Shown: one piece after another, positions 6,425-13,972 of the stretch
Layout: every line of letters begins with the position of its first letter
Numbering within the stretch: position 1 is the first letter of the stretch
Source of the DNA: Fimbriimonadia bacterium
GTDB taxonomy: Bacteria > Armatimonadota > Fimbriimonadia > Fimbriimonadales > Fimbriimonadaceae
Assembly (NCBI GenBank): GCA_029824495.1
Contig: JALGXY010000187.1
Coordinates: 1 to 14,419 of the forward strand
Direction: 5' to 3'
Length of the DNA stretch: 14,419 nt
Program-made: the position numbers and the translations under genes
Notes under the pieces: model-generated
Seen by the model: only the letters and a program-made list of their open reading frames with translations
The model's database searches: none
Told to the model about the DNA's origin: nothing

Positions 6425-6877
6425 CTAGCTCAGCGCCTTTCGTGCTTTCTTGATCTCACTGTTCGGCCACTGGCCGTCGAAGGCGCGTTTCGCCTCGGCG
6501 ACAGAGACAACGGTCATGATCACACCTAGAATCAGGACCACAAGGATGCCGATCAGCATCCTCAGCCAAGACTCGGAGAAGAACTGGACCACCACGTCCC
6601 AAAACGTGGCCTCGGGGGCTTTGCTGTTCCAGGCTGCCATGAACTTGGTGATCGAGTAGACGGTCGATATTCCGAGCGCGATGAAGAGCGACAGCTTGAG
6701 GATCAGCTCGTCACGAATCGCTTGGAGAGCATGTGAAGCCGCAAACCGGCTCTTGCCCCGCACGAGCAGCCACCCGACTGCAGGCCCCCAAATCGGCGCA
6801 AAGATTGACGAGATATGAATCAGACCGGCCTGAATCTTCTCGGTTCGGTTGGCCGCGGGCAGCAGTGTCTCGGTCAT
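6425..6877 (-). CDS. DUF4870/Tic20-like membrane protein
   Basis: A 150-residue membrane protein. The N-terminal half has the pattern of the DUF4870 family: GLIHISSIFAPIWGPAVGWLLVRGKSRFAASHALQAIRD at residues 18-56, seen as H...P..GP...WL..+..S.F...HA.QA. A second hydrophobic helix lies at about 60-80 and a long one at about 105-127, with a basic amphipathic tail. The function of these small four-helix-type proteins is unknown. It is the second gene of a two-gene minus-strand unit; its ATG is 11 bases downstream of the previous stop, with an AAGAG just ahead. Its stop is only 4 bases from the stop of the convergent ABC gene. Confidence 0.82.
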   Translation of the reverse strand: MTETLLPAANRTEKIQAGLIHISSIFAPIWGPAVGWLLVRGKSRFAASHALQAIRDELILKLSLFIALGISTVYSITKFMAAWNSKAPEATFWDVVVQFFSESWLRMLIGILVVLILGVIMTVVSVAEAKRAFDGQWPNSEIKKARKALS

Positions 6878-6888
6878 CTCTTGCTAGA

Positions 6889-7368
6889 TTACGCAGCCGA
6901 GGCGTCTTCGTTCGGGAGGGCCTGACTAACAAGCTTGTAAGCCAGCCAAAGCAGCATGAGCACCTTTGCAGATTCAAAGGTCACAAACACCAGATGCAGG
7001 TGAGAAGGCTCGGGGATGCCCCCGTCCATAAAGACCTGAACTCGGGCATCCAAGGCGGGTCTTAACCACACGGCCTGCAGCAGAATCAACAGCGCTGTTG
7101 GGCCGAGGAGCTTCAACACAAGGTTTCGCTGAGAGACACTAAACGGGCCGAGCGCAGCAAAGAGCGCCAGCAGGACAACGAGACCCCAGTCGGTGTACGC
7201 CATCCAGGCAAATGTCTGCCTGCCCACATCAAGTGCGACAGGAAGCTCTAATGAAGGCGCCCAAAACTTGGCGGTTGTCGCCAGGAACGATGCCCCGACC
7301 AGAATGCCGGCCCAGAGGCAGGGAAGAAGGATCAGAATCCCGGTGAGTGTCCGGCGTTTCTTATCCAT
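6889..7368 (-). CDS. Four-helix membrane protein, DUF4149/TMEM205-like
   Basis: A 159-residue protein with a basic N-terminus (MDKKRR) and four hydrophobic segments at about 9-30, 60-77, 84-103 and 125-147. Small residues in LWAGILVGASFLATTAKFWAP, a QAVWLRP segment (98-104) and the late HLVFVTFESAKVLMLL recall the DUF4149/TMEM205-like group, whose function is unclear. The family call is tentative; the membrane topology is clear. It is the first gene of the minus-strand pair with the DUF4870-like gene. Its ATG lies 6 bases after a TAACCT box on its strand, and 60 bases separate it from the divergent gene at 7429. Confidence 0.75.
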   Translation of the reverse strand: MDKKRRTLTGILILLPCLWAGILVGASFLATTAKFWAPSLELPVALDVGRQTFAWMAYTDWGLVVLLALFAALGPFSVSQRNLVLKLLGPTALLILLQAVWLRPALDARVQVFMDGGIPEPSHLHLVFVTFESAKVLMLLWLAYKLVSQALPNEDASAA

Positions 7369-7374
7369 GCCCTC

Positions 7375-7380
7375 AGGTTA
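7375..7380 (-). promoter_or_regulatory. Candidate -10 box of the two membrane-protein genes
   Basis: TAACCT on the minus strand is exactly 6 bases before the ATG at 7368, the same spacing as at mqnP and at 11001. It fits TAnnnT but not the stronger GTAnnnT form (C precedes it). The GAGGG between it and the ATG is too close to the start to work as a normal ribosome site. Confidence 0.4.
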
Positions 7381-7415
7381 GCCGCTGCATGAAACCCAAT
7401 GCAGGGCAGGTCATG

Positions 7416-7421
7416 TATTCT
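7416..7421 (+). promoter_or_regulatory. Predicted -10 box of the 7429 gene (leaderless)
   Basis: GTATTCT with TATTCT at 7416-7421 stands 7 bases ahead of the ATG at 7429. An in-frame TGA at 7423-7425 excludes any longer upstream start, so transcript and protein starts nearly coincide. No -35 box is evident. Confidence 0.55.
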
Positions 7422-7428
7422 ATGACTG

Positions 7429-8616
7429 ATGGGCCTGATCTCCGCCGTAGTCCTGACACTTGTCGCCGGGCAGAATCGCGATATCCAGCAGATGCTCGAC
7501 GGCAGTCTCTGGAAGAACACGATCGGGCTGGAGCGGCCGAGCGGCAAGAACGGACTGGAGGAGATTGTCTGGGCGGTCCATATTCTTGAGCGGGATCAGG
7601 TGGACAAGAAGCTGCTCCCGCATTACGGCCCTGATGGACTTGTGGAGCCGTCTCCAGATCCATCGTCGATCGTGAGGTTGACCGATGAAGCTGCCAGCTG
7701 GATAGAGGCGGGAGTCAGGAAAGACTGGGTTTTTGATATTGGCGGCTATGAAACACTTATGCCGCACCTCAGCAAGACGAAGATGCTCGCGAAGGTGCTC
7801 TCGCAGCGAACTGCCGCGCAGTTCGAACTGGGGCTGCCAAGAGAGGCTGGTCGGACCATTCGAGTCTCGTTTGCCTTGGGTGTGAGGCAAGGGCACGGAT
7901 CCAGTCTGATTCAGTACTTGGTTGGTACGGCCATTACAAACATCGCGATTGCAGACTGCGAGTCTGGACTGCGGCGGCTGCCAGTTTCAGAGCTTCACGC
8001 ACTGATCAATACCTGCGAAGAGGCTCTAGCGAATCCTGCCATTATTGAGACGATCAGATCAGAGACGGAACTGACTGCCTCAGGAATCATAAAGCTTCTA
8101 AATGAGGGCTCTAACGAGGGAATCAAGCAGTTTCTCGACATAGACTCTCTTGGCAAGATGACCAAGCAGCAGCAAGAGCAAGCCGTTAGAGAGTTTGGCG
8201 CTGCGGTTCGAAGTATGGCTGCGATGCAGATAAAGATTGTCCAGACCTTGCCTGAAAAACAGTGGGCGATAGAGGCAGCGAAAATTGGCCTGCCCAAAAC
8301 AACATCACCAGGGGCTCGGACCCTGGTGAATGTCCTCACACCCAGCTACTCCGCATTCCTCCGATCAGCCGCCATCCGCCGAACCTACTTCAGAGTCCTG
8401 CGCCTTTCGGCGAAAGTTCGACTTTGGGAGCTCGACAACGGTCGACTGCCAGAGACTCTGGTCGAAGCTGTCGGCAAGAAGGACGCCTTCGATCCCCACG
8501 CTGGAGAGAGTTTTGTCTATGTTAAGGAATCGGGCGGATTCCGAATCTTCAGCACGGCAGACAGCAAAGGTGAGATTGGCCTGAAGTTCCGCAGCTATGA
8601 CCGGGGTGGCGAGTGA
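7429..8616 (+). CDS. Exported protein of unknown function, first of a tandem pair
   Basis: A 395-residue protein with a very short hydrophobic leader (MGLISAVVLTLVAGQ) and no positive n-region. An in-frame stop two codons upstream fixes this start. The middle is mainly helical. The C-terminal part has RLWELDNGRLPETL (331-344), DAFDPHAGESFVY (352-364) and GGFRIFSTADSKGE. This arrangement, 'L..G.yP..L......DP..G..f.Y....g..iyS...', is seen in many planctomycete and armatimonad hypothetical proteins and resembles the C-terminal part of type II secretion G pseudopilins. I do not recognise a full-length family. The next gene overlaps its stop by GTGA and looks like a diverged paralogue. Probable location is outside the cytoplasmic membrane; function unknown. 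Confidence 0.8.
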   Translation: MGLISAVVLTLVAGQNRDIQQMLDGSLWKNTIGLERPSGKNGLEEIVWAVHILERDQVDKKLLPHYGPDGLVEPSPDPSSIVRLTDEAASWIEAGVRKDWVFDIGGYETLMPHLSKTKMLAKVLSQRTAAQFELGLPREAGRTIRVSFALGVRQGHGSSLIQYLVGTAITNIAIADCESGLRRLPVSELHALINTCEEALANPAIIETIRSETELTASGIIKLLNEGSNEGIKQFLDIDSLGKMTKQQQEQAVREFGAAVRSMAAMQIKIVQTLPEKQWAIEAAKIGLPKTTSPGARTLVNVLTPSYSAFLRSAAIRRTYFRVLRLSAKVRLWELDNGRLPETLVEAVGKKDAFDPHAGESFVYVKESGGFRIFSTADSKGEIGLKFRSYDRGGE

Positions 8617-9647
8617 CGTCGTTTCTCTTCGCAGCAACGATGCTGGGCCAGCAGGATGATTCAGCGAGATTGACCCGACTCGCAGAGAGGGCACTCGAGT
8701 TAACCGAGGTCATCAACGCATCCGGGTTCATGCCTGGAGCCGAGCCAATCAAGGGCCAAATTGAGGCGCAGCGCAAGGCATCTGCAGCACTCGGCGACAC
8801 ACCGGTCGGCGGCAGGCGCTGGATCCTGAAGAATGCAGACCAGAAGACCGTCGACGGGTTCCGCGCTCTGGCCGTCCAGGCTGCATGCCGCGTGCGATAC
8901 GACGCCCTTATTGGCAAGCCGCACGAGGCGACAAACCGCCTGCTTGATGGGCTCTCATTCGCCCAGAATCTCAGCACCTGCGGCGATCCAGAACTGGAGC
9001 TCCTGGCGACAACCGCCGAGGCAGCTCTGGCGCAGGCAGCAGACCCTCTGCTTGGTATGGCGAACGCCAACGACCTCCAGCGGATCGCCAACGCTGAAAT
9101 GCGCGCGAACTCGGAATCGGCCCTCTATGAGCGGATCGCTGGCTTATGCCTGAGAAGAGGAAGAGTCTCAGACCAGAGGATGACTCAGGCGTTCCGATCT
9201 GAGCTTGCCACTCAACTGGGCATCCTGTTTCGATCACTGAAAACCAAGCCGGAATCGGAATGGCAAAAGCTGTTCGAAGACAGCTGGAAGCCTGGTCAGG
9301 GCGGCGCTGGTGGCGGCCCTGCTTACGCTCTGCTCTGGAATCAATCCTCGATCAGCGCAGCAAGGCAAGTTCTCTGGGCGGAATCGCTCCGCCAGACTTC
9401 GAGGCGGCTGCTCAACCTGCGGGCCAAGGCAGAAATGGCGATCTGGAAGAAGCAGGTGCCGGAGCAGGTTCTTTCCAGGGAACTCGGCGCCGATCCAGCT
9501 GCCGGCAAACCGTACGAATCCGCTTTCGGACTGCCCGGAGTGCTGATCTGCAGCTCTTCTGGACCCTGGCGCACAAGAGCCTGTCTCAAGACCTTGGTTA
9601 AGGCTGTCGGAGCAGGGGTCACAGCCGCCAAAACAGAGCCCAGGTAG
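8613..9647 (+). CDS. Exported protein of unknown function, second of a tandem pair
   Basis: A 344-residue protein whose GTG start overlaps the previous stop (GTGA). An in-frame TGA at 8598-8600 with no other start codon between fixes the start. It begins with a minimal hydrophobic leader (MTSFLFAATMLGQQ), then a helical body rich in Ala, Arg and Glu. Near the C-terminus LRAKAEMAIWKKQVPEQVL (269-287), DPAAGKPYESAFG (295-307) and a VLICSSSG strand repeat the order seen at the end of the preceding protein, which supports common ancestry. A Gly-rich stretch (PGQGGAGGGPAY) lies near residues 228-239. No catalytic motif is recognised. Its TAG lies inside the likely -10 box of purB. Confidence 0.78.
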   Translation: MTSFLFAATMLGQQDDSARLTRLAERALELTEVINASGFMPGAEPIKGQIEAQRKASAALGDTPVGGRRWILKNADQKTVDGFRALAVQAACRVRYDALIGKPHEATNRLLDGLSFAQNLSTCGDPELELLATTAEAALAQAADPLLGMANANDLQRIANAEMRANSESALYERIAGLCLRRGRVSDQRMTQAFRSELATQLGILFRSLKTKPESEWQKLFEDSWKPGQGGAGGGPAYALLWNQSSISAARQVLWAESLRQTSRRLLNLRAKAEMAIWKKQVPEQVLSRELGADPAAGKPYESAFGLPGVLICSSSGPWRTRACLKTLVKAVGAGVTAAKTEPR

Positions 9648-9650
9648 TCT
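9645..9650 (+). promoter_or_regulatory. Candidate -10 box of purB
   Basis: GTAGTCT, with TAGTCT at 9645-9650, overlaps the TAG stop of the upstream gene and lies 11 bases before the purB ATG. It would give a leader of only about 5 bases. It has the same GTAnnnT form as the other boxes, but read-through from upstream is equally possible. Confidence 0.4.
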
Positions 9651-9661
9651 GCGCAGCGTCG

Positions 9662-10960
9662 ATGATCGATCGCTACTGCACCCCCGCTATGTCCGCCATC
9701 TGGAGCCGCCAGGCCAAGTACGACCAGTGGCTCAAGGCCGAAGTCGCCATCTGTGAAGCCTGGTGCGAGGCAGGGAAGATTCCTGCGGCTGATATGGCCG
9801 AAATCCGAGAGAAATCTGCGTTCACGATTGAGCGATGCGACGAGATCGAGCAGGAGACACGACACGACCTGGTCGCTTTTGTCCGGAATCTCGAGGAGAG
9901 CGTCGGACCGGCAGGCCGCTGGATCCACTTCGGCGTGACCAGCTATGACGTGATCGACACGGCGCTCGGCATGATGCTGCGCGACTCCTGCGACGTGCTG
10001 ATTGAGAGCAGCGAAAGCCTGCTGGCGACCATCGACAAGCTGGCTGAAGAGCACAAGGCGACCCCGATGATCGGGCGCACCCACGCGATCCACGCGGAGC
10101 CGATCACCTTCGGCTTCAAGGCGAGCTCCTGGCGTGCTGAACTCTCCCGGAACATCGAGCGACTAAAGATCGCCAAAACAGACAACGCGGTCGGCAAGAT
10201 CAGCGGCGCAGTCGGGATCCACGCCCACGTCAGCCCGGAGATGGAAGAATCGATCTGCGACAAGCTCGGCCTTACAGCCGATCCGGTCAGTACACAGATC
10301 ATCAACCGCGACCGGCTCAGCAGCCTGATGAACACGATGGCTGTCCTTGCTGGAGGCCTCGAGCGGATCGCCACAGAGCTGCGCAATCTCCAGAGAACGG
10401 AGATCCTCGAAGTCCAAGAAGAATTCAAGAAAGGCCAGACAGGCAGCAGCGCGATGCCGCACAAGCGAAACCCGTGGAGCAGTGAAACAGTCTGCGGCCT
10501 CGCCCGCATCGTCCGCGGTCATGCCCATGCAACGCTCGAGTCGATCGCGACGTGGCATGAGCGTGATCTGACCAACTCCTCGCAAGAGCGAATTGTCCTG
10601 CCGGACACATTCCAGCTCGTCGATTTCATGATCAACCGGGTCAACAAGATTCTCAGCGGAATCGTGGTGATGCCCGATAACATGCAGACCAATCTGCGCA
10701 AGATGGGAGACCTGGTCTTCAGCGAACACCTCATGGTTTCGTTGGTCGGCAAGGGCCTTGCTCGCGCTGCGGCGTACAAGGTTGCACAGCGAAACGCTGC
10801 TAAAGCATGGGATGGCGAGGACTTCAAAACGAGCGTCTACAACGACCCGGATGTCCAGGCTAACCTGACCGAAGCCGAACTTGAAGAGATCTTCAGCCTG
10901 GAGCACCACCTGCGACACGCTGAGCTTTCACTCGATGCGGCCGGCGTAGATCGGTCCTGA
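9662..10960 (+). CDS. purB: Adenylosuccinate lyase
   Basis: A 432-residue enzyme of the fumarase/aspartase superfamily and of normal length. It has the N-terminal MIDRYCTPAMSAIWS typical of bacterial PurB, FGVTSYDVIDTA (90-101), MIGRTHAIHAEPITFG (136-151) with the catalytic acid His141, and the family signature GSSAMPHKRNP (261-271) with the catalytic serine loop. It splits SAICAR to AICAR plus fumarate in purine synthesis and adenylosuccinate to AMP plus fumarate; it works as a cytosolic homotetramer. No other purine gene is nearby. It sits between two genes for exported proteins of unknown role, which looks like chance clustering. Confidence 0.97.
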   Translation: MIDRYCTPAMSAIWSRQAKYDQWLKAEVAICEAWCEAGKIPAADMAEIREKSAFTIERCDEIEQETRHDLVAFVRNLEESVGPAGRWIHFGVTSYDVIDTALGMMLRDSCDVLIESSESLLATIDKLAEEHKATPMIGRTHAIHAEPITFGFKASSWRAELSRNIERLKIAKTDNAVGKISGAVGIHAHVSPEMEESICDKLGLTADPVSTQIINRDRLSSLMNTMAVLAGGLERIATELRNLQRTEILEVQEEFKKGQTGSSAMPHKRNPWSSETVCGLARIVRGHAHATLESIATWHERDLTNSSQERIVLPDTFQLVDFMINRVNKILSGIVVMPDNMQTNLRKMGDLVFSEHLMVSLVGKGLARAAAYKVAQRNAAKAWDGEDFKTSVYNDPDVQANLTEAELEEIFSLEHHLRHAELSLDAAGVDRS

Positions 10961-10988
10961 AATCGCATCCAGAACTTCGATAGGCTCG

Positions 10989-10994
10989 TATATT
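10989..10994 (+). promoter_or_regulatory. Predicted -10 box of the 11001 gene (leaderless)
   Basis: GTATATT with TATATT at 10989-10994 is followed by 6 bases and the ATG at 11001. There is no Shine-Dalgarno sequence. The box lies in the 40-base gap after purB, with no clear -35 box. Confidence 0.6.
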
Positions 10995-11000
10995 AGAGAT

Positions 11001-13142
11001 ATGAGCCTATTGACCGCGACGCTCGTCGCAGCGGCTATCGGAGGGCAGAACCCCCTAGATGTCAAAGTCTCCGTCACCAATTACGGTGCGCGGGCGACAG
11101 TTGTCGTCTCCGAGTTGGCAAAGGCCTCGGGCCTCGACCTGAAGGCCGATTCTGTAATGGATCGTGACATCGTGGCGATCTACACCAAGGATCAGCCGAT
11201 GAAGGATGTCATGGATCGCATGGCTGACACGATCCAGGGTCGCTGGGCAAAGTCAGGCGCGACCTACACGCTTAAACCGGACAAGAATGCTCGGGACAGG
11301 CTGGAGCAGGCGGAGCTTGCAAAGCACAATCAGCTGCTCGGAGAGGCTGTCGAAGCGACTCGAAAGCAGCACAACAGTCTTGCCAAAGAGCAGCAGAGTG
11401 ATGTCTTGGTGGACCGGCTTGCTCTTGAGCTCTTCGCGGCCAATGGCGATGCAGATATCGTCCGATTGGAAGGCGGCGAACGCATTGTTTATTCAAGCTC
11501 TCCAACCAGCATGCAGAAGCGGCTTAAAGGCAGCCCTGTGAAACTGATTCTGGAAATGATCAAGGCTCACAATGTTCGTGCAGCTCAACAGCAGTCAGGG
11601 GTTGATGACGATCTTCCTGATGAGTTTATGAGCGGGCCAATGAAGGAGTTTTTCGAGAAGTACAAGCCTAAACCTCTGAAGAGGATTGAAGGCCAACCAG
11701 CCAAACTGAACATGGTCGTATCGTCGCGAGTGGTGGCGTTCCTGAGCGGGAGGGAAAGGATGCTGCCGGGAGCACGGTTCATGCTATTCGACACCAACGG
11801 CAATGTTCTGACATCCCACGAAGTCTGGCTCCAGAATTCTCGAAGATCTAGTTTTGCCCGACGATTCGAGCATGCTGCATCCGAAGGCGAAGTCGAACAA
11901 GAAAAGGAGCAAGCGACCCACCCCATAGAAATGTCGCGTGAATCGATGCTGTTTCTCTCCTCGCAGTTCGGACAAGGCAATCTGTCTGACGAAGATAAAG
12001 CCTATCTCGATGTACTCCGCTCTCACCCGTATGAGAACGAACCGTTGAAGTACGGTTTTGGTGAAGCGCTTGCCAAAGCGGCAGAGGCTCTCGGCAAGAA
12101 TGGGGTCTTCTATCTGGCCGACGACCAGCTCTACGATGGTGGAGATGCGACCGCGGAAGCGACCCTCGAAGCTCTTTCAGACAACTCTGTTCTGCTTGAT
12201 GAAAATGGCTGGATCACCTCCAGGCCGATGTCGCAGACAACCGCACGCAAGGTCCGTATCGACCGGCGAACGCTCCAGACAGCGCTGCAGCAGAGGCAGA
12301 AGCAGGGCTATCTCACCTTGGATCAGAAAGCGGATTTTGCGGCCAAGAACCCCCTGGCAGATCAGGGCATGTTTCTCTTTTCAATCGGCTATCAATCGAT
12401 GGAGATGTCGGCACCAGAATTGGGAGGATCCGACTGGAAGACTCTCAGATTCTATGGGGCCCTCAACGGCCTTCAAAGACAGACATTGAAGCAGGGAGGT
12501 CAGATTTCGATGGCCACCTTGGGCGGCGGCGCAAAAGCTGTGCTGAATGAGATGGTGTTTGGAACTGAGACGAACCTGCAGGTTGGACAGGGCAGCGCCA
12601 AAGAACGCCGAAAGTTCGACTTTATGGAGATGATGACAGGCGGCATGGCCGATGCCATGAGCGGCGCTGTTCCTGATGCCTTCAAAGAGCCGACCGAGGT
12701 CTTCGGCAACGGCCTTCCCACCAACGGGTTTATCGACTCTGGCGCGTTCAATGAACCGGTATTCCTTCCCACATCGGGTGATGAAGAGTTGATGAGAATC
12801 GGTTCAGTGGGAGTCGAAATTCTCGCTTTGTTCCAGATGATCACTGAAGCAACTAAAGGCACAGAGTTTGGCGGGGAGATGCCGATGATGGGCAAGGTCA
12901 AACTGGGCAAGCGAACCGCGATGCAGCTGGTTTTCCAACTTGCTCCTGAGGTTTATCTCACCCGGAATCTAAACGACGACAGCTTCGCCGGTGCGCAAGA
13001 GTATGCGCCGAGCCAGCTGCCAGAAGACGTTTTGGCTCAGATCTCAGAGCAGCAAAAAGCGCTCGCCCCGATGAAGATGCTCTTTCAGATGATGGGTGGC
13101 ATGGATATGGGCGGCGGCAGAGTCGACCCGCCGCTGAACTGA
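11001..13142 (+). CDS. Large exported protein with an STN-like N-terminal domain
   Basis: A 713-residue protein. A short uncharged hydrophobic leader (MSLLTATLVAAAIGG) is followed at about residues 21-93 by a domain that reads like the secretin/TonB short N-terminal (STN) fold: VSVTNYGARATVVVSELAKASGL, then VMDRDIVAIYTKDQPMKDVMDRMAD, and a final strand ATYTLKP. Next is a charged helical stretch (about 94-135) likely to form a coiled coil, then about 550 residues without a family I can name. The end is Met/Gly-rich (MMGGMDMGGGRVDPP). There is no secretin or TonB beta-barrel signature, so this is not a complete secretin or TonB-dependent receptor. It may bind a partner in the periplasm or envelope. 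Its TGA overlaps the ATG of the next gene by one base. Confidence 0.78.
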   Translation: MSLLTATLVAAAIGGQNPLDVKVSVTNYGARATVVVSELAKASGLDLKADSVMDRDIVAIYTKDQPMKDVMDRMADTIQGRWAKSGATYTLKPDKNARDRLEQAELAKHNQLLGEAVEATRKQHNSLAKEQQSDVLVDRLALELFAANGDADIVRLEGGERIVYSSSPTSMQKRLKGSPVKLILEMIKAHNVRAAQQQSGVDDDLPDEFMSGPMKEFFEKYKPKPLKRIEGQPAKLNMVVSSRVVAFLSGRERMLPGARFMLFDTNGNVLTSHEVWLQNSRRSSFARRFEHAASEGEVEQEKEQATHPIEMSRESMLFLSSQFGQGNLSDEDKAYLDVLRSHPYENEPLKYGFGEALAKAAEALGKNGVFYLADDQLYDGGDATAEATLEALSDNSVLLDENGWITSRPMSQTTARKVRIDRRTLQTALQQRQKQGYLTLDQKADFAAKNPLADQGMFLFSIGYQSMEMSAPELGGSDWKTLRFYGALNGLQRQTLKQGGQISMATLGGGAKAVLNEMVFGTETNLQVGQGSAKERRKFDFMEMMTGGMADAMSGAVPDAFKEPTEVFGNGLPTNGFIDSGAFNEPVFLPTSGDEELMRIGSVGVEILALFQMITEATKGTEFGGEMPMMGKVKLGKRTAMQLVFQLAPEVYLTRNLNDDSFAGAQEYAPSQLPEDVLAQISEQQKALAPMKMLFQMMGGMDMGGGRVDPPLN

Positions 13143-13819
13143 TGTGTGCCCGGTACGCATTCTTCAATGGAAAGGTCGTCGCCGATGACCTCGGCGTGAC
13201 GCCCCTGCCCGACCTGGAGCCGCGATACAATATCGCGCCGATGCAGACCGCGCCTGTGATCGTCCCGAGTGACGGCGGCTGGGACATGGAGATGATGCGC
13301 TGGGGACTGATCCCGAGCTGGGCGAAGGATGAGACGATCGCGCAGAAGCTGATCAATGCACGTGGTGAGCCCCTGCGGGAGAAGCCGAGTTTTCGGGCGG
13401 CCTACAAACGCCGCCGCTGCGTGATCCCGGCAAATGGATTCTACGAATGGTCAGGAAAGCGGGGCAGCAAGCAGCCGTTCTTTATAACCCTGCGCGGCTC
13501 TGATCTGATGCCGCTCGCCGGTCTTTGGGAGGAATGGGAGACTCCAGAAGCGCTGCTGCATACATTCACAATCATTACAACCGAGCCTAACGAATTGATC
13601 TCCCCGATCCACACCCGGATGCCGGTGATTCTGGCTCCGGAAGATGTGGCCCGGTGGCTCGATTCGGACGGAGTGCCTGTCGAAGAGGCCTCTCAACTCC
13701 TGGTCCCTTATCCTGCAGATGAGATGCAGATGACAGCCGTCCACCCAGAGGTGGGGCGTGTCGTCATCGACCATCCTGGGCTGATCGAACCGATCGAGAA
13801 ACAGACCGAGCTGTTCTGA
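13142..13819 (+). CDS. yedK: SOS response-associated peptidase, YedK/HMCES (SRAP) family
   Basis: A 225-residue SRAP-domain protein with all key residues: Cys2 directly after the start Met (MCARYAF), which forms the thiazolidine crosslink to abasic DNA; RYNIAPMQ (28-35) with Asn30; MRWGLIPSWAKD (52-63); INARGEP (71-77); IPANGFYEW (95-103) with Glu102; and IHTRMPVIL (156-164) with His157. The family shields abasic sites in single-stranded DNA by covalent capture and can remove its own initiator Met. Because Cys2 must follow the Met, the ATG at 13142, which overlaps the preceding TGA by one base, is certain. No LexA-type operator is visible, so it seems to be coupled to the 713-residue gene. 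Confidence 0.96.
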   Translation: MCARYAFFNGKVVADDLGVTPLPDLEPRYNIAPMQTAPVIVPSDGGWDMEMMRWGLIPSWAKDETIAQKLINARGEPLREKPSFRAAYKRRRCVIPANGFYEWSGKRGSKQPFFITLRGSDLMPLAGLWEEWETPEALLHTFTIITTEPNELISPIHTRMPVILAPEDVARWLDSDGVPVEEASQLLVPYPADEMQMTAVHPEVGRVVIDHPGLIEPIEKQTELF

Positions 13820-13844
13820 TCCGCCGTCCACCACCATCCCCTAA

Positions 13845-13875
13845 CCCCCTTTCTCCCTGCGAGGGAGAAAGGGGG
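13845..13875 (+). terminator. Hairpin 1: possible terminator of the yedK operon
   Basis: A perfect 14-bp stem (CCCCCTTTCTCCCT with AGGGAGAAAGGGGG) and a 3-base GCG loop, 25 bases after the yedK stop. There is no T-run after it on the plus strand (G-run instead), so if it terminates it is not a classical intrinsic terminator. It may act on both strands. Confidence 0.5.
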
Positions 13876-13900
13876 GGGGGCTAAAGCTGGATTGTTGAGC

Positions 13901-13928
13901 CCCCTCTCCCCAGGCCTGGGGAGAGGGG
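13901..13928. repeat. Hairpin 2: 28-base perfect palindrome
   Basis: Two 14-base halves, CCCCTCTCCCCAGG and CCTGGGGAGAGGGG, are exact reverse complements with no spacer. Each strand is almost purely pyrimidine on one side and purine on the other. As DNA it could extrude as a cruciform; as RNA it would form a very stable stem. Confidence 0.85.
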
Positions 13929-13933
13929 ACATT

Positions 13934-13972
13934 CCCCCTCCTCCTTTTTGCGAAGCGAAAGGGAGGAGGGGG
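13934..13972. repeat. Hairpin 3: 18-bp stem with GAA loop
   Basis: Arms at 13934-13951 and 13955-13972 pair over 18 positions with two G-T wobbles and a 3-base loop (GAA). The TTTTT in the left arm is inside the stem, so it is not a terminator T-run for the plus strand. Transcripts from the B2-like gene on the minus strand meet this hairpin first. Confidence 0.75.

Noticed and set aside
6417..6433. Small CTGAG/CTCAG hairpin as an intrinsic terminator
   Set aside because: The stem is only 5 bp with a 7-base loop and no T-run on either strand, so it is not called as a terminator.
9341..10093. 250-codon open frame on the minus strand
   Set aside because: It spans the end of the 8613 gene and the start of purB in antisense. 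PurB is certain and the frame's protein has no recognisable family pattern, so it is a shadow.
13901..13928. CRISPR or IS end considered for the palindromes
   Set aside because: There is no direct-repeat/spacer periodicity, no transposase gene, and no target-site duplication that I can see.
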